DNA from: Angelakisella sp.
GTDB lineage: Bacteria > Bacillota > Clostridia > Oscillospirales > Ruminococcaceae
NCBI GenBank assembly: GCA_020024555.1
Contig: JAHHTQ010000038.1
Span: 1 to 17,187 of the forward strand
Length of the DNA: 17,187 nt
Direction: 5' to 3'
A model generated the notes under the pieces. That model was not told the origin of the DNA, made no database searches, and worked only from the letters and a program-made list of their open reading frames with translations. Of this stretch, positions 7,350-13,630 are shown piece by piece; within the stretch, counting starts at the first letter, position 1, and each line of letters opens with the position of its first letter. A program made the position numbers and the translations under genes.

Positions 7350-8717
7350 ATGAGTACTTTTAATGGGAATAGAATAGTAATATCAGGAACAAACAGCGGT
7401 AGCGGTAAGACAACAGTCACTTGCGCAATATTGAAGTGTCTGCAAAAAAAAGGACATAATATAACCGCATATAAATGTGGGCCTGACTATATTGACCCTA
7501 TGTTTCACAGAAACATAACAAATATTCCCACACTCAATCTCGACAACTTTTTTTGCGACGAAAATACAATAAAAAATATTTTTGTCACAAATTCCAAAAA
7601 TACGGATATATCTGTAATAGAAGGTGTTATGGGGTACTATGACGGGCTATCGTTTGACAGCTCGGACTGCTCAACATACAGAATAGCCGATATACTGAAT
7701 GCAAATACTGTTCTTGTAATAAATGCGCGTGGTATGGCTTATTCCGTAAATGCAGTTATATGTGGATTTTTGTCACTAAAAGAAAATTCACATATAAAAG
7801 GTATAATACTTAATAATATAACAGAAAAGAGCTATGAGCAAATAAAACTATCGGTAGAAAAGACTTTTCCGAAGTGTAAGTGTCTTGGATATTTACCCCC
7901 GCTGCCAAAAGAACTTATCATTGAAAGCAGGCATTTGGGACTTGTTACGGCAAGCGAAATAACAGAATTAAATCAAAAAATGGATAAGTTATGTGAAATT
8001 GCGCGCACTACGCTTGATATAGACGGAATTTACAGTCTTTCAAAAGACAGCGATAGCTTTTTATATGAAGAAAACACAACATCTTATGAAAAATTTGATG
8101 TAAATGTAGCTGTTGCCCGTGATAATGCCTTTTGCTTCTATTATGAAGAAAATATACAGGTTCTTAAAAATTTCGGCGCAAATATTAAATATTTCAGTCC
8201 CCTCTCCGATAAGACTTTGCCAAATGATACAGACGCAATATATATCGGCGGAGGATATCCGGAACTATACAAAGAAAAATTATCACAAAACAAAACAATG
8301 CTTGAAAGCATAAAAAGCGCGCTTTTACACAAAATACCCTGTATTGCCGAATGCGGTGGTTTTATGTATCTGAATAAAGAAATAGAAAGCGTGCCACTGG
8401 TTGCTTTTTTCGGCGGCGCTTGTGAGAATAACAAAAGACTGCTGAACTTTGGCTACAAAAATATTGTTTCACTTAATGATAACCTTTTGCTAAATACTGG
8501 TGAGAGCATAAAGGGACACGAATTTCACTATTACGGTTGCAGTGATGTTGGAAATAATTGTATTTGCAGAAAAAACAGTGGTTTGGAAAATCGTGCGATA
8601 TTTGCAAACGAGCATATTTTTGCAGGTTTCCCACACCTGTATTTTGCATCGAATACAAACGCCATACGAAAATTTATGCATAAAGCAAAAGAATATAAAG
8701 ACGGGGTGAAGAGATGA
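7350..8717 (+). CDS. cbiA: Cobyrinate a,c-diamide synthase
   Basis: Amidates the a and c side chains of cobyrinate with glutamine and ATP in cobalamin biosynthesis (CbiA/CobB). The 455 residues are standard length and show two domains. The N-terminal dethiobiotin-synthetase-like domain carries the P-loop GTNSGSGKTT (13-22), CGPDYIDP (43-50), the EGVMGYYDG segment (91-99) and ESRHLGL (192-198). The C-terminal class I glutamine amidotransferase domain carries IGGGYPELY (299-307), the nucleophile elbow AECGGFMYL with Cys335, and GHEFHY near the end. It begins 2 bases after the transporter stop with AGAGGG about 8 bases upstream of ATG, and its last four bases (ATGA) overlap the adenosyltransferase start, so the genes are translationally linked. 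The rest of the corrin pathway is not in the window. The hydrogenobyrinate-using CobB activity cannot be excluded, but cobyrinate is more likely in an anaerobe. Confidence 0.94.
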   Translation: MSTFNGNRIVISGTNSGSGKTTVTCAILKCLQKKGHNITAYKCGPDYIDPMFHRNITNIPTLNLDNFFCDENTIKNIFVTNSKNTDISVIEGVMGYYDGLSFDSSDCSTYRIADILNANTVLVINARGMAYSVNAVICGFLSLKENSHIKGIILNNITEKSYEQIKLSVEKTFPKCKCLGYLPPLPKELIIESRHLGLVTASEITELNQKMDKLCEIARTTLDIDGIYSLSKDSDSFLYEENTTSYEKFDVNVAVARDNAFCFYYEENIQVLKNFGANIKYFSPLSDKTLPNDTDAIYIGGGYPELYKEKLSQNKTMLESIKSALLHKIPCIAECGGFMYLNKEIESVPLVAFFGGACENNKRLLNFGYKNIVSLNDNLLLNTGESIKGHEFHYYGCSDVGNNCICRKNSGLENRAIFANEHIFAGFPHLYFASNTNAIRKFMHKAKEYKDGVKR

Positions 8718-9226
8718 TACACATATATTGCGGTGACGGAAAAGGTAAGACAACTTGCGCGGTAGGGCTTGCCATAAGAATGCTTGGAGCAAATAAAAAA
8801 GTCCTTTTTGCGCAATTTTTTAAAGACGGAAGCAGCAGTGAAGTAGAAATTTTGCGAAGTTTTGACAATTTGAAATATATATGCGCAAATTCACCGTCTA
8901 TCAAACGTTTTGCGAATATGACAGACGAAGAAAAAGCGAAAGCAAATTCATATTACAGAGAATTATTACAAGATGTAATACAAAAAAGTGAATATTATGA
9001 TTTAATTGTCCTTGACGAAATATTATCAACATTAAATTATAATATGGTTGATAAAGATATACTGCTGAACTTTTTGAATACAAATAAATCCACAAAAGAG
9101 ATAGTACTTACAGGCAGAAATCCAAATGACGCATTAATAGAACTTGCTGATTATGTATCGGAAATCAAAAAAGTGAAACACCATTTTGATAATGGCGTAA
9201 CGGCAAGAAAGGGTATAGAATACTGA
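8714..9226 (+). CDS. cobO: Corrinoid adenosyltransferase (BtuR/CobO/CobA type)
   Basis: Transfers the 5'-deoxyadenosyl group of ATP to the cobalt of reduced corrinoids, needed for both de novo synthesis and salvage of coenzyme B12. The 170 residues are typical of the BtuR/CobO family rather than the PduO or EutT families: the P-loop GDGKGKTT (7-14) at the extreme N-terminus, FAQFFKDG after strand 2, the Walker-B-like LIVLDEI, and the late LTGRNPNDALIELADYVSEI segment. The start codon overlaps the cbiA stop (ATGA), and GGGGTGA lies just upstream within cbiA. It is the last gene of the operon, followed by a terminator. I see no cobalamin riboswitch anywhere upstream, so expression should follow the T-box. 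Confidence 0.95.
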   Translation: MIHIYCGDGKGKTTCAVGLAIRMLGANKKVLFAQFFKDGSSSEVEILRSFDNLKYICANSPSIKRFANMTDEEKAKANSYYRELLQDVIQKSEYYDLIVLDEILSTLNYNMVDKDILLNFLNTNKSTKEIVLTGRNPNDALIELADYVSEIKKVKHHFDNGVTARKGIEY

Positions 9227-9236
9227 AAATAAATAA

Positions 9237-9272
9237 GGAGCGGTTAAAATAAACTTTTAACTGCCCTTTTTT
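9237..9272 (+). terminator. Intrinsic terminator of the T-box operon
   Basis: CGGTTAAAA/TTTTAACTG stem (9241-9249 with 9255-9263), extended by GG/CC with a bulge, followed by TTTTTT. It lies about 12 bases past the cobO stop. Confidence 0.8.
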
Positions 9273-9444
9273 ATATCAAATAAGCGTTATTTTTTTCAAG
9301 TTCTTTTATATAACAGTCTTTTAATATATCAAACGTATCCGCTGTTATTTTATCATACCCTTTCATAGAAAATATATATTTATCATTATATAATAAAATG
9401 TATACTAAAAAAACAAAAACAGTGAATAGGATAATATCTGTAAG
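9271..9444 (-). pseudogene. Possible truncated gene remnant with one hydrophobic segment
   Basis: An open minus-strand frame of 57 codons with no usable start: it opens after TAA, reads a hydrophobic stretch (ILFTVFVFLVYILLY), then a charged tail ending IKELEKNNAYLI, with the stop at 9271-9273. An internal ATG (9364-9366) would give 31 residues but has no Shine-Dalgarno sequence. The pattern of membrane segment plus soluble tail looks like the end of a gene whose front is gone. The frame crosses the perfect inverted repeat at 9415-9481, which also argues against an intact gene. It could be chance in AT-rich DNA. Confidence 0.2.
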
Positions 9445-9482
9445 TTACCTTAACAGAATATATCTTCTATTCACTGTTTTTT
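9415..9482. repeat. Long inverted repeat / hairpin with T-runs on both sides
   Basis: AAAAACAGTGAATAG (9415-9429) is perfectly complementary to 9467-9481. The 37 bases between can pair further (ATATCTGT with ACAGAATAT), giving an imperfect stem of about 25 bp. A run of six T follows on the plus strand, and T-rich sequence also follows on the minus strand. It could be a bidirectional terminator or a small hairpin element. No recognised gene ends directly at it. Confidence 0.7.
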
Positions 9483-9512
9483 ATATGTCTAAATTATATT
9501 AAAGTTGTCGAT

Positions 9513-9569
9513 GAAACTTTTTGCAAAAGAAAAAGTTTCTTTGAAATTACACCCTTTGGGCATATTTTT
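9513..9569 (+). repeat. Direct repeat unit, left copy
   Basis: Begins with a perfect 10-bp hairpin, GAAACTTTTT-GCAAAAG-AAAAAGTTTC (9513-9539), followed by TTGAAATTACACCCTTTGGG and an AT-rich end. It matches 9748-9804 at 53 of 57 positions. Confidence 0.88.
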
Positions 9570-9747
9570 CTGGCAAAAAAGGTATATTCATTCGTCATAA
9601 TGACGAAGTCTATAAAAGTTTTAGTCAATTTTTTTCAAAAAATTGCGGTTCTTAGGCAGCGCCTAAGACGTTTTCCGCAGAAAACGGAACGCTTTTGCCG
9701 TGCAAGCGCATTTTTGAAGGTGAATTTTGGCATTTATGCCAAAAGAG

Positions 9748-9804
9748 GAAACTTTTTGCAAGAGAAAAAGTTTCTTTGTAATTACACCATTTGCGCATAT
9801 TTTT
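9748..9804 (+). repeat. Direct repeat unit, right copy
   Basis: Same 10-bp hairpin with loop GCAAGAG (9748-9774), then a near-identical tail. The stem is conserved and differences fall in the loop and tail, which suggests selection on, or copying of, the hairpin. Confidence 0.88.
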
Positions 9805-9815
9805 TTGACAGTTTG

Positions 9816-9844
9816 AAGGGAGAATTATTATATTCTCCCTTTTC
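9816..9844. terminator. Probable terminator at the end of the kdu operon
   Basis: Perfect 10-bp stem AAGGGAGAAT/ATTCTCCCTT (9816-9825 with 9832-9841). The T-run is short and better on the plus strand, so termination of the minus-strand kdu transcript is plausible but not certain. A second, smaller palindrome, CCCTTATTAATAGGG, lies closer to the stop codon (9880-9894). Confidence 0.45.
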
Positions 9845-9908
9845 TATAAGTACTTTTAAAATTACCTGTTGTTTTATTGCCCTTATTAATAGGGATTATT
9901 TTCTATAA

Positions 9909-10700
9909 TTATGGTTGTTTACCGATATATGCAAGTATACCACCGTCAACATATAGGATATGACCGTTTACAAAGTCAGAAGCCTCACTTGCAAGGAATA
10001 CAGCAGGTCCTTCCAAATCTTCCGTTGTACCCCAACGGGCAGCAGGAGTTTTTGCAATAATGAAGCTGTCGAATGGGTGACGGCTACCGTCCGGTTGAGT
10101 CTCACGCAAAGGAGCTGTTTGCGGTGTTGCAATGTAACCTGGGCCTATACCGTTACATTGAATATTAAATTCACCGTATTCTGATGCAATATTTTTTGTA
10201 AGCATTTTCAGACCGCCTTTTGCAGCAGCGTAAGCAGAAACTGTTTCACGGCCTAGCTCGCTCATCATTGAACAAATGTTAATTATTTTACCGTGACCTT
10301 TTTTTATCATTGACGGAATGACAGCTTTTGCGCAGATAAATGGCGCGTTTAGGTCAATATCAATAACTTTACGGAAATCAGTGGCGCTCATCTCTGTCAT
10401 TGGTACACGTCTTATGATACCTGCATTGTTTACAAGTATATCTACAACGCCAACTTCTTTTTCTATTCTCTCTACAAGAGCGTTTATAGCGTCTTCGTCT
10501 GTAACGTCACACACATAACCATGAGCGTTTATACCCTCCGCCTTGTATGATTGCATACCTTTTGCCACAAGCTCTTCATTAATATCGTTAAATACGATTG
10601 TAGCGCCTGCGTTTGCATAAGCCTTAGCAATGGCAAAACCTATACCGTAAGATGCGCCCGTTACCCAAGCAATTTTATTTTCAAGTGAAAAATTAACCAT
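9909..10700 (-). CDS. kduD: Short-chain dehydrogenase, KduD-like (2-dehydro-3-deoxygluconate 5-dehydrogenase)
   Basis: A 263-residue NAD(P)-dependent SDR: cofactor loop TGASYGIG (14-21), NNAG (91-94), and the catalytic set S144, Y157 and K161 (YAAAK). The C-terminal DGGILAYIGKQP is characteristic of the subgroup often labelled gluconate 5-dehydrogenase. Placed directly after kduI, its most likely task is reduction of 3-deoxy-D-glycero-2,5-hexodiulosonate to 2-keto-3-deoxygluconate, the step that follows KduI in degradation of unsaturated uronates from pectin or glycosaminoglycans. It is the last gene of the operon, 39 bases after kduI, with GGAG 9 bases before ATG. The alternative reading, gluconate 5-dehydrogenase, is not excluded by sequence; the family is certain and the substrate comes from context. 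Confidence 0.85.
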   Translation of the reverse strand: MVNFSLENKIAWVTGASYGIGFAIAKAYANAGATIVFNDINEELVAKGMQSYKAEGINAHGYVCDVTDEDAINALVERIEKEVGVVDILVNNAGIIRRVPMTEMSATDFRKVIDIDLNAPFICAKAVIPSMIKKGHGKIINICSMMSELGRETVSAYAAAKGGLKMLTKNIASEYGEFNIQCNGIGPGYIATPQTAPLRETQPDGSRHPFDSFIIAKTPAARWGTTEDLEGPAVFLASEASDFVNGHILYVDGGILAYIGKQP

Positions 10701-10739
10701 TTGTATATTCTCCTTTTTATTTATTTTTTTTATAATTTA

Positions 10740-11582
10740 TTATTTAAGCTCTGTCGTTGCGATAGCGTCCATATCATCAAATGCTTGATTTTCGCCACCC
10801 ATTGCCCAAATAAATGTGTAGTTAGACGTACCTGCTCCTGCGTGTATGCTCCATGACGGGCTTATAACAGCCTGTTCGTTTTGCATTACAATGTGACGTG
10901 TTTCGTTACCTTCACCCATCATATGAAATACTACGTTGTTTTCAGGAATTTCAAAATATGTATATATTTCCATTCTTCTTTCGTGCGTGTGGCAAGGCAT
11001 TGTGTTCCATACGCTACCCGGTTCCAGTACCGTCATACCCATTGACAGTTGACAGGTTTTCAGTACATCAGGGTGTATAAATTGGTTGATTACACGTTTG
11101 TTTGATGTTTCCATAGAACCCAAAGGCTTTTTGGCTGCATCTTCTATTTTGATTAACTTTGTCTCATAACTGCAATGAGCAGGGGCGGAAACCATATAGA
11201 ATTTTGCCGGGTTATTTGCATCGTCACTTGTGAAAGTAACTTCTTTTGCTCCACGTGTAATGTATAGACAGTCTTTGTAGCCCAGTTCATAAACAGTACC
11301 GTCCACTGTAACTTTACCTGCGCCTCCGATATTAAACATACCCACTTCCCGTCTTTCAAGGAAGAAGTTTGTACCGAAGTTTGCCCAAACATCAATACCT
11401 TTATCAATGCTTACTGTCTCTGTTGTTGGCATACAACCCAAAGTAACCATTCTGTCAACGTGGCTGTAAACTGCTACAACTTGGTTGGCAACATACAAAT
11501 TTTCTATTAAAAATTCATTTCTTATTTCTTCTGTCGTATAGCGTTTGAAATCATTTTGATTTGCTGAATAACGAATATCCAT
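10740..11582 (-). CDS. kduI: 5-dehydro-4-deoxy-D-glucuronate isomerase
   Basis: Isomerises 5-keto-4-deoxyuronate, formed from lyase-generated unsaturated uronates, to 3-deoxy-D-glycero-2,5-hexodiulosonate. The 280 residues match the family's usual length of about 280. It is a bicupin with the metal-binding set in the second cupin: CHTHERRMEIYTYFE supplies H198, H200 and E205, and SIHAGAGTSNYTF supplies H247. Other recognisable segments are the start MDIRYSANQNDFKRYTTEEI and the conserved WAMGGEN near the C-terminus. AAGGAGAT lies 8 bases before ATG. It is the middle gene of the operon, 51 bases after the discoidin-like protein and 39 before kduD. It is complete with no missing ligand. Confidence 0.96.
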   Translation of the reverse strand: MDIRYSANQNDFKRYTTEEIRNEFLIENLYVANQVVAVYSHVDRMVTLGCMPTTETVSIDKGIDVWANFGTNFFLERREVGMFNIGGAGKVTVDGTVYELGYKDCLYITRGAKEVTFTSDDANNPAKFYMVSAPAHCSYETKLIKIEDAAKKPLGSMETSNKRVINQFIHPDVLKTCQLSMGMTVLEPGSVWNTMPCHTHERRMEIYTYFEIPENNVVFHMMGEGNETRHIVMQNEQAVISPSWSIHAGAGTSNYTFIWAMGGENQAFDDMDAIATTELK

Positions 11583-11633
11583 ATAAGTATCTCCTTTTTA
11601 AAAAGTGTTTTATATAAATTTTACATTTTAAAC

Positions 11634-12419
11634 TTATTTAGCCTCTGTTCCCCACGCTTCTATTTGCGTAAGAGCGGGGAATGGAGAAGGGTCATTTTCA
11701 TCTTTTTTCATTTCACACATAGTAATAGTCGTAATTCCTTTTTTTACTATACTAAAATGTTGACGTTCCGCTGTTTTGATAAAATCAACTGTTTCTTGTG
11801 TGCCGTCAGAGAATTTAAGCGTAGCCTTGCGCCACCAGTTGTCATGTGGGAAATCTGCGCGATTTGTTATAACAACTTCATCAATATCAACTTTTCTTCC
11901 GAAATCTATTGTTATCTCCGCATCGTCTTGGCGGTTTATTCCCCAACTTTGATAAGGATATGCGCCGTGATTACAGTTTGCATAGACACCGTCTATTGCG
12001 TTTCTTGATGCGAATACCGCTTCGTTACGTGTTTCAACATTTGCAAATGAATGTGGGAACAGTCCACTGTTTTTGTGATGGTCATATACATTTAAACACA
12101 AATTTTTTCTTTGCGCTATTTCAGCTTCTGTTGCAATTCTTACAGTCAAAAAATGTCTGTCAAAAGTAAAACATTTTGGAGAATAGCTGACTTTATTTTC
12201 AGCAAAAGGTATCGGTAAAATATATTCACCTGCGCAATAAGCAAAAGTAGGCGCAAAACTGTCTTCAAGCTCCACTACCAAAAACTTTGGTTCATCGGTT
12301 GTCAGCTTTATTATATCGCCCTCCACATACTCCGCATTATAAAAAAGCTCAACTTTGGTTTCACCTTCTGCAAAAGATTTAATTTCATTTTCATTAAGAA
12401 TTTCTATTTTTATTGACAC
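11634..12419 (-). CDS. Cytoplasmic protein with C-terminal discoidin/F5-8C-like domain
   Basis: About 261 residues from a GTG start at 12417-12419, chosen because AAGGAG lies 9 bases upstream; the open frame extends two codons further to a TTG only 3 bases from that site. The N-terminal half (to about 125) is beta-rich with no family I can name. The C-terminal half resembles a discoidin/F5-8 type C galactose-binding-like domain: AIDGVYANC (about 142-150), SWGINRQDDAEITIDFG, VDIDEVVITNRADFPHDNWW, KATLKFSDGTQETVDF, and a final beta strand ending ALTQIEAWG. There is no signal peptide, so it appears to be intracellular, which is unusual for a carbohydrate-binding fold. It is the first gene of the kdu operon. 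It might bind an oligouronide or act as an accessory or uncharacterised enzyme; the function is unknown. Confidence 0.82.
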   Translation of the reverse strand: MSIKIEILNENEIKSFAEGETKVELFYNAEYVEGDIIKLTTDEPKFLVVELEDSFAPTFAYCAGEYILPIPFAENKVSYSPKCFTFDRHFLTVRIATEAEIAQRKNLCLNVYDHHKNSGLFPHSFANVETRNEAVFASRNAIDGVYANCNHGAYPYQSWGINRQDDAEITIDFGRKVDIDEVVITNRADFPHDNWWRKATLKFSDGTQETVDFIKTAERQHFSIVKKGITTITMCEMKKDENDPSPFPALTQIEAWGTEAK

Positions 12420-12444
12420 AATCAATTTCTCCTTAATTTATAAT

Positions 12445-12452
12445 TGTATACA
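12445..12452. promoter_or_regulatory. Candidate GntR operator at the kdu start site
   Basis: TGTATACA palindrome with partly symmetrical flanks (ATAAT before, ATTAT one base after). It begins 2 bases downstream of the -10 box of the kdu promoter, over the expected transcription start, an ideal place for a repressor. The divergent GntR/FCD regulator is the obvious candidate protein. Confidence 0.6.
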
Positions 12453-12453
12453 C

Positions 12454-12482
12454 ATTATAACACTTATATTTTAATAGTGCAA
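12454..12482 (-). promoter_or_regulatory. Promoter of the kdu operon
   Basis: On the minus strand, TTGCAC (12477-12482), 17-base spacer, TATAAT (12454-12459). The -10 is consensus and the -35 only half matches, consistent with a regulated promoter. The leader to the GTG start is about 28 bases. Confidence 0.75.
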
Positions 12483-12507
12483 TAGATTTAAAATCAATTT
12501 AACTATA

Positions 12508-12519
12508 TTTGTATACAAA
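12508..12519. promoter_or_regulatory. Second candidate GntR operator, upstream of the kdu promoter
   Basis: TTTGTATACAAA, a perfect 12-base palindrome sharing the TGTATACA core with the site at 12445-12452. The centres are 65 bases apart, about six helical turns, which would allow bound dimers to interact across the promoter. Confidence 0.55.
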
Positions 12520-12665
12520 ATTTTGCCACTATAATTTATGCAATTTTACAGTTATTATTATTTTGAAAATTAAGACCCCGATTTATTAAATACATACTTT
12601 GTTTATTTAACAGTTAAAAATTATATAATAAATATAAATAAAACTTATAAAAAGGCTTTTTTTAG

Positions 12666-12702
12666 TTGACTTTATAGAAAACATATTCTATAATCAGAAT
12701 AT
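12666..12702 (+). promoter_or_regulatory. Promoter of gntR with an inverted repeat over the -10 box
   Basis: TTGACT (12666-12671), 17 bases, TATAAT (12689-12694). ATATTC (12683-12688) and GAATAT (12697-12702) form an inverted repeat that brackets the -10 box, a possible operator of a different sequence from TGTATACA. The stretch 12520-12665 shows nothing else I can identify. Confidence 0.75.
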
Positions 12703-12732
12703 ATTACACAATTACAAAATGGGGGACATATC

Positions 12733-13422
12733 ATGGAGACATATTCTTGTGAGCAAATCTATGACATTATAGAAAATGAAATACTGACACTTAAAATCGA
12801 ACCCGGAGAAGTTTTAAACGAAAATATGTTGTGTAATCGTTTTTCAGTTTCCAGAACGCCTGTAAGGACAGTTTTACAAAGATTACAGGAAAATGGTTTG
12901 TTGGAAATTCGCCCATATAAAGGCGCTTTTGTCAAATTATTAAATTTTGATATTATTAATCAGTTAATATATCAACGTGTGGCTGTTGAAAGTATGATTT
13001 TAAAAGACTTCATTATGATAGCGACACCCGCGGATATTGAACGTGTAAGATTTTCTTTTGAAAAAATCGAGCAATACGCAAAAGACGAAAATTGCAACAT
13101 TAAAAAATTTTCTGAACTGGATAGTGAAATGCATAAAATATGGTTTAAGTCTATGCGAAAGATGTATTTATTCGATACTCTCCAAAATGATAAAACAGAC
13201 TATCTACGTTTTAGAATGATGGACATATACAGATATGAAAGCATTACCGAAATAGTTGAAGAACATAGGAAAATACTTGAAACAATAGAAAATGCCGATA
13301 TTGACAATATCGTTCCACTTATCAGACAGCATTTATACGGTAACATTCGCCGTATGGGTAAGGATATATTTACAGTGTATGCGCATTACTTCTCAGATTT
13401 AAATAAAGCAGAACAAGAATAA
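12733..13422 (+). CDS. GntR-family transcriptional regulator, FadR subfamily (FCD domain)
   Basis: A 229-residue one-component regulator. The N-terminal winged helix-turn-helix (about 5-68) has the GntR signature around MLCNRFSVSRTPVRTVLQRL, followed by the wing LEIRPYKGAFVKLL. The C-terminal all-helical FCD domain (about 75-215) carries a plausible metal/ligand set: D and H in SELDSEMHK, H in EEHRKIL, and H in IRQHLYGN. FCD domains usually sense small carboxylates or sugar acids, and FadR-type regulators of uronate genes are well known. The gene diverges from the kdu operon, so it probably represses it in response to a uronate intermediate such as 2-keto-3-deoxygluconate; the ligand is inferred from context. 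GGGGGA lies 6-7 bases before ATG. Confidence 0.92.
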   Translation: METYSCEQIYDIIENEILTLKIEPGEVLNENMLCNRFSVSRTPVRTVLQRLQENGLLEIRPYKGAFVKLLNFDIINQLIYQRVAVESMILKDFIMIATPADIERVRFSFEKIEQYAKDENCNIKKFSELDSEMHKIWFKSMRKMYLFDTLQNDKTDYLRFRMMDIYRYESITEIVEEHRKILETIENADIDNIVPLIRQHLYGNIRRMGKDIFTVYAHYFSDLNKAEQE

Positions 13423-13442
13423 AACTGAAATGTATACATATA

Positions 13443-13486
13443 AACACAGGGAGATATATGAAAAATACCATATATCTCCCTGTGTT
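13443..13486 (+). terminator. Intrinsic terminator of gntR
   Basis: Perfect 18-bp stem (13443-13460 with 13469-13486, AACACAGGGAGATATATG arm) and an 8-base loop, AAAAATAC. The following T-tract is interrupted (ATATTTTAT), but the stem is very strong. It lies 20 bases past the gntR stop. Confidence 0.8.
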
Positions 13487-13533
13487 ATATTTTATAAATT
13501 ATTTATGTTTTTCGTAAATATATATAAATTGCT

Positions 13534-13562
13534 TTGCAAATATAATATTTTTATGATATAAT
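13534..13562 (+). promoter_or_regulatory. Sigma-A promoter of the diguanylate cyclase gene
   Basis: TTGCAA (13534-13539), 17-base spacer, TATAAT (13557-13562), giving a leader of about 60 bases. I see no riboswitch in this leader. Confidence 0.65.
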
Positions 13563-13630
13563 ATTATAAAATGTGTTAATACGATAACAATCTACTTGTA
13601 ATATATAAAAACTACGAAAGGAAAATATCA

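Larger units (their letters stand above)
9505..9810 (+). repeat. Composite hairpin-rich intergenic repeat element
   Basis: About 300 bases with no credible gene, bounded by two direct copies of a 57-base unit (9513-9569 and 9748-9804, four differences by eye). Between them lie four further hairpins: TTCGTCAT/ATGACGAA (9591-9607), CTTAGGC/GCCTAAG (9651-9667), CGTTTTC/GAAAACG (9669-9686) and TTTTGGCAT/ATGCCAAAA (9725-9744). Part of it (9588-9638) recurs inverted at the left edge of the window, so this is a repeated element and not unique sequence. An open frame at 9600-9908 runs through it, but it has no ribosome binding site and follows the repeat structure, so I do not treat it as a gene. Confidence 0.85.

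Noticed and set aside
8473..8904. Several 60-100-codon minus-strand frames across the cbiA/cobO junction
   Set aside because: They are overlapping shadows of two certain genes, with no family resemblance.
9399..9406. GTATAC core near 9.4 kb as a further operator
   Set aside because: It is asymmetric (TGTATACT) and has no promoter nearby. It shows that the core also occurs by chance.
9505..9810. CRISPR array
   Set aside because: Only two copies of a 57-base unit occur, separated by about 180 structured bases, with no regular spacers and no cas genes.
9600..9908. 102-codon open frame on the plus strand
   Set aside because: It starts inside the repeat hairpin at 9591-9607, has no ribosome binding site, and its composition follows the repeat. 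It is a by-product of the element, not a gene.
13431..13438. Third TGTATACA site after gntR
   Set aside because: It lies between the gntR stop and its terminator, far from any promoter. An 8-base AT-rich palindrome is expected about once by chance in 17 kb of this composition.
13563..13630. Cyclic di-GMP riboswitch in the cyclase leader
   Set aside because: The leader is too short and lacks the conserved core.
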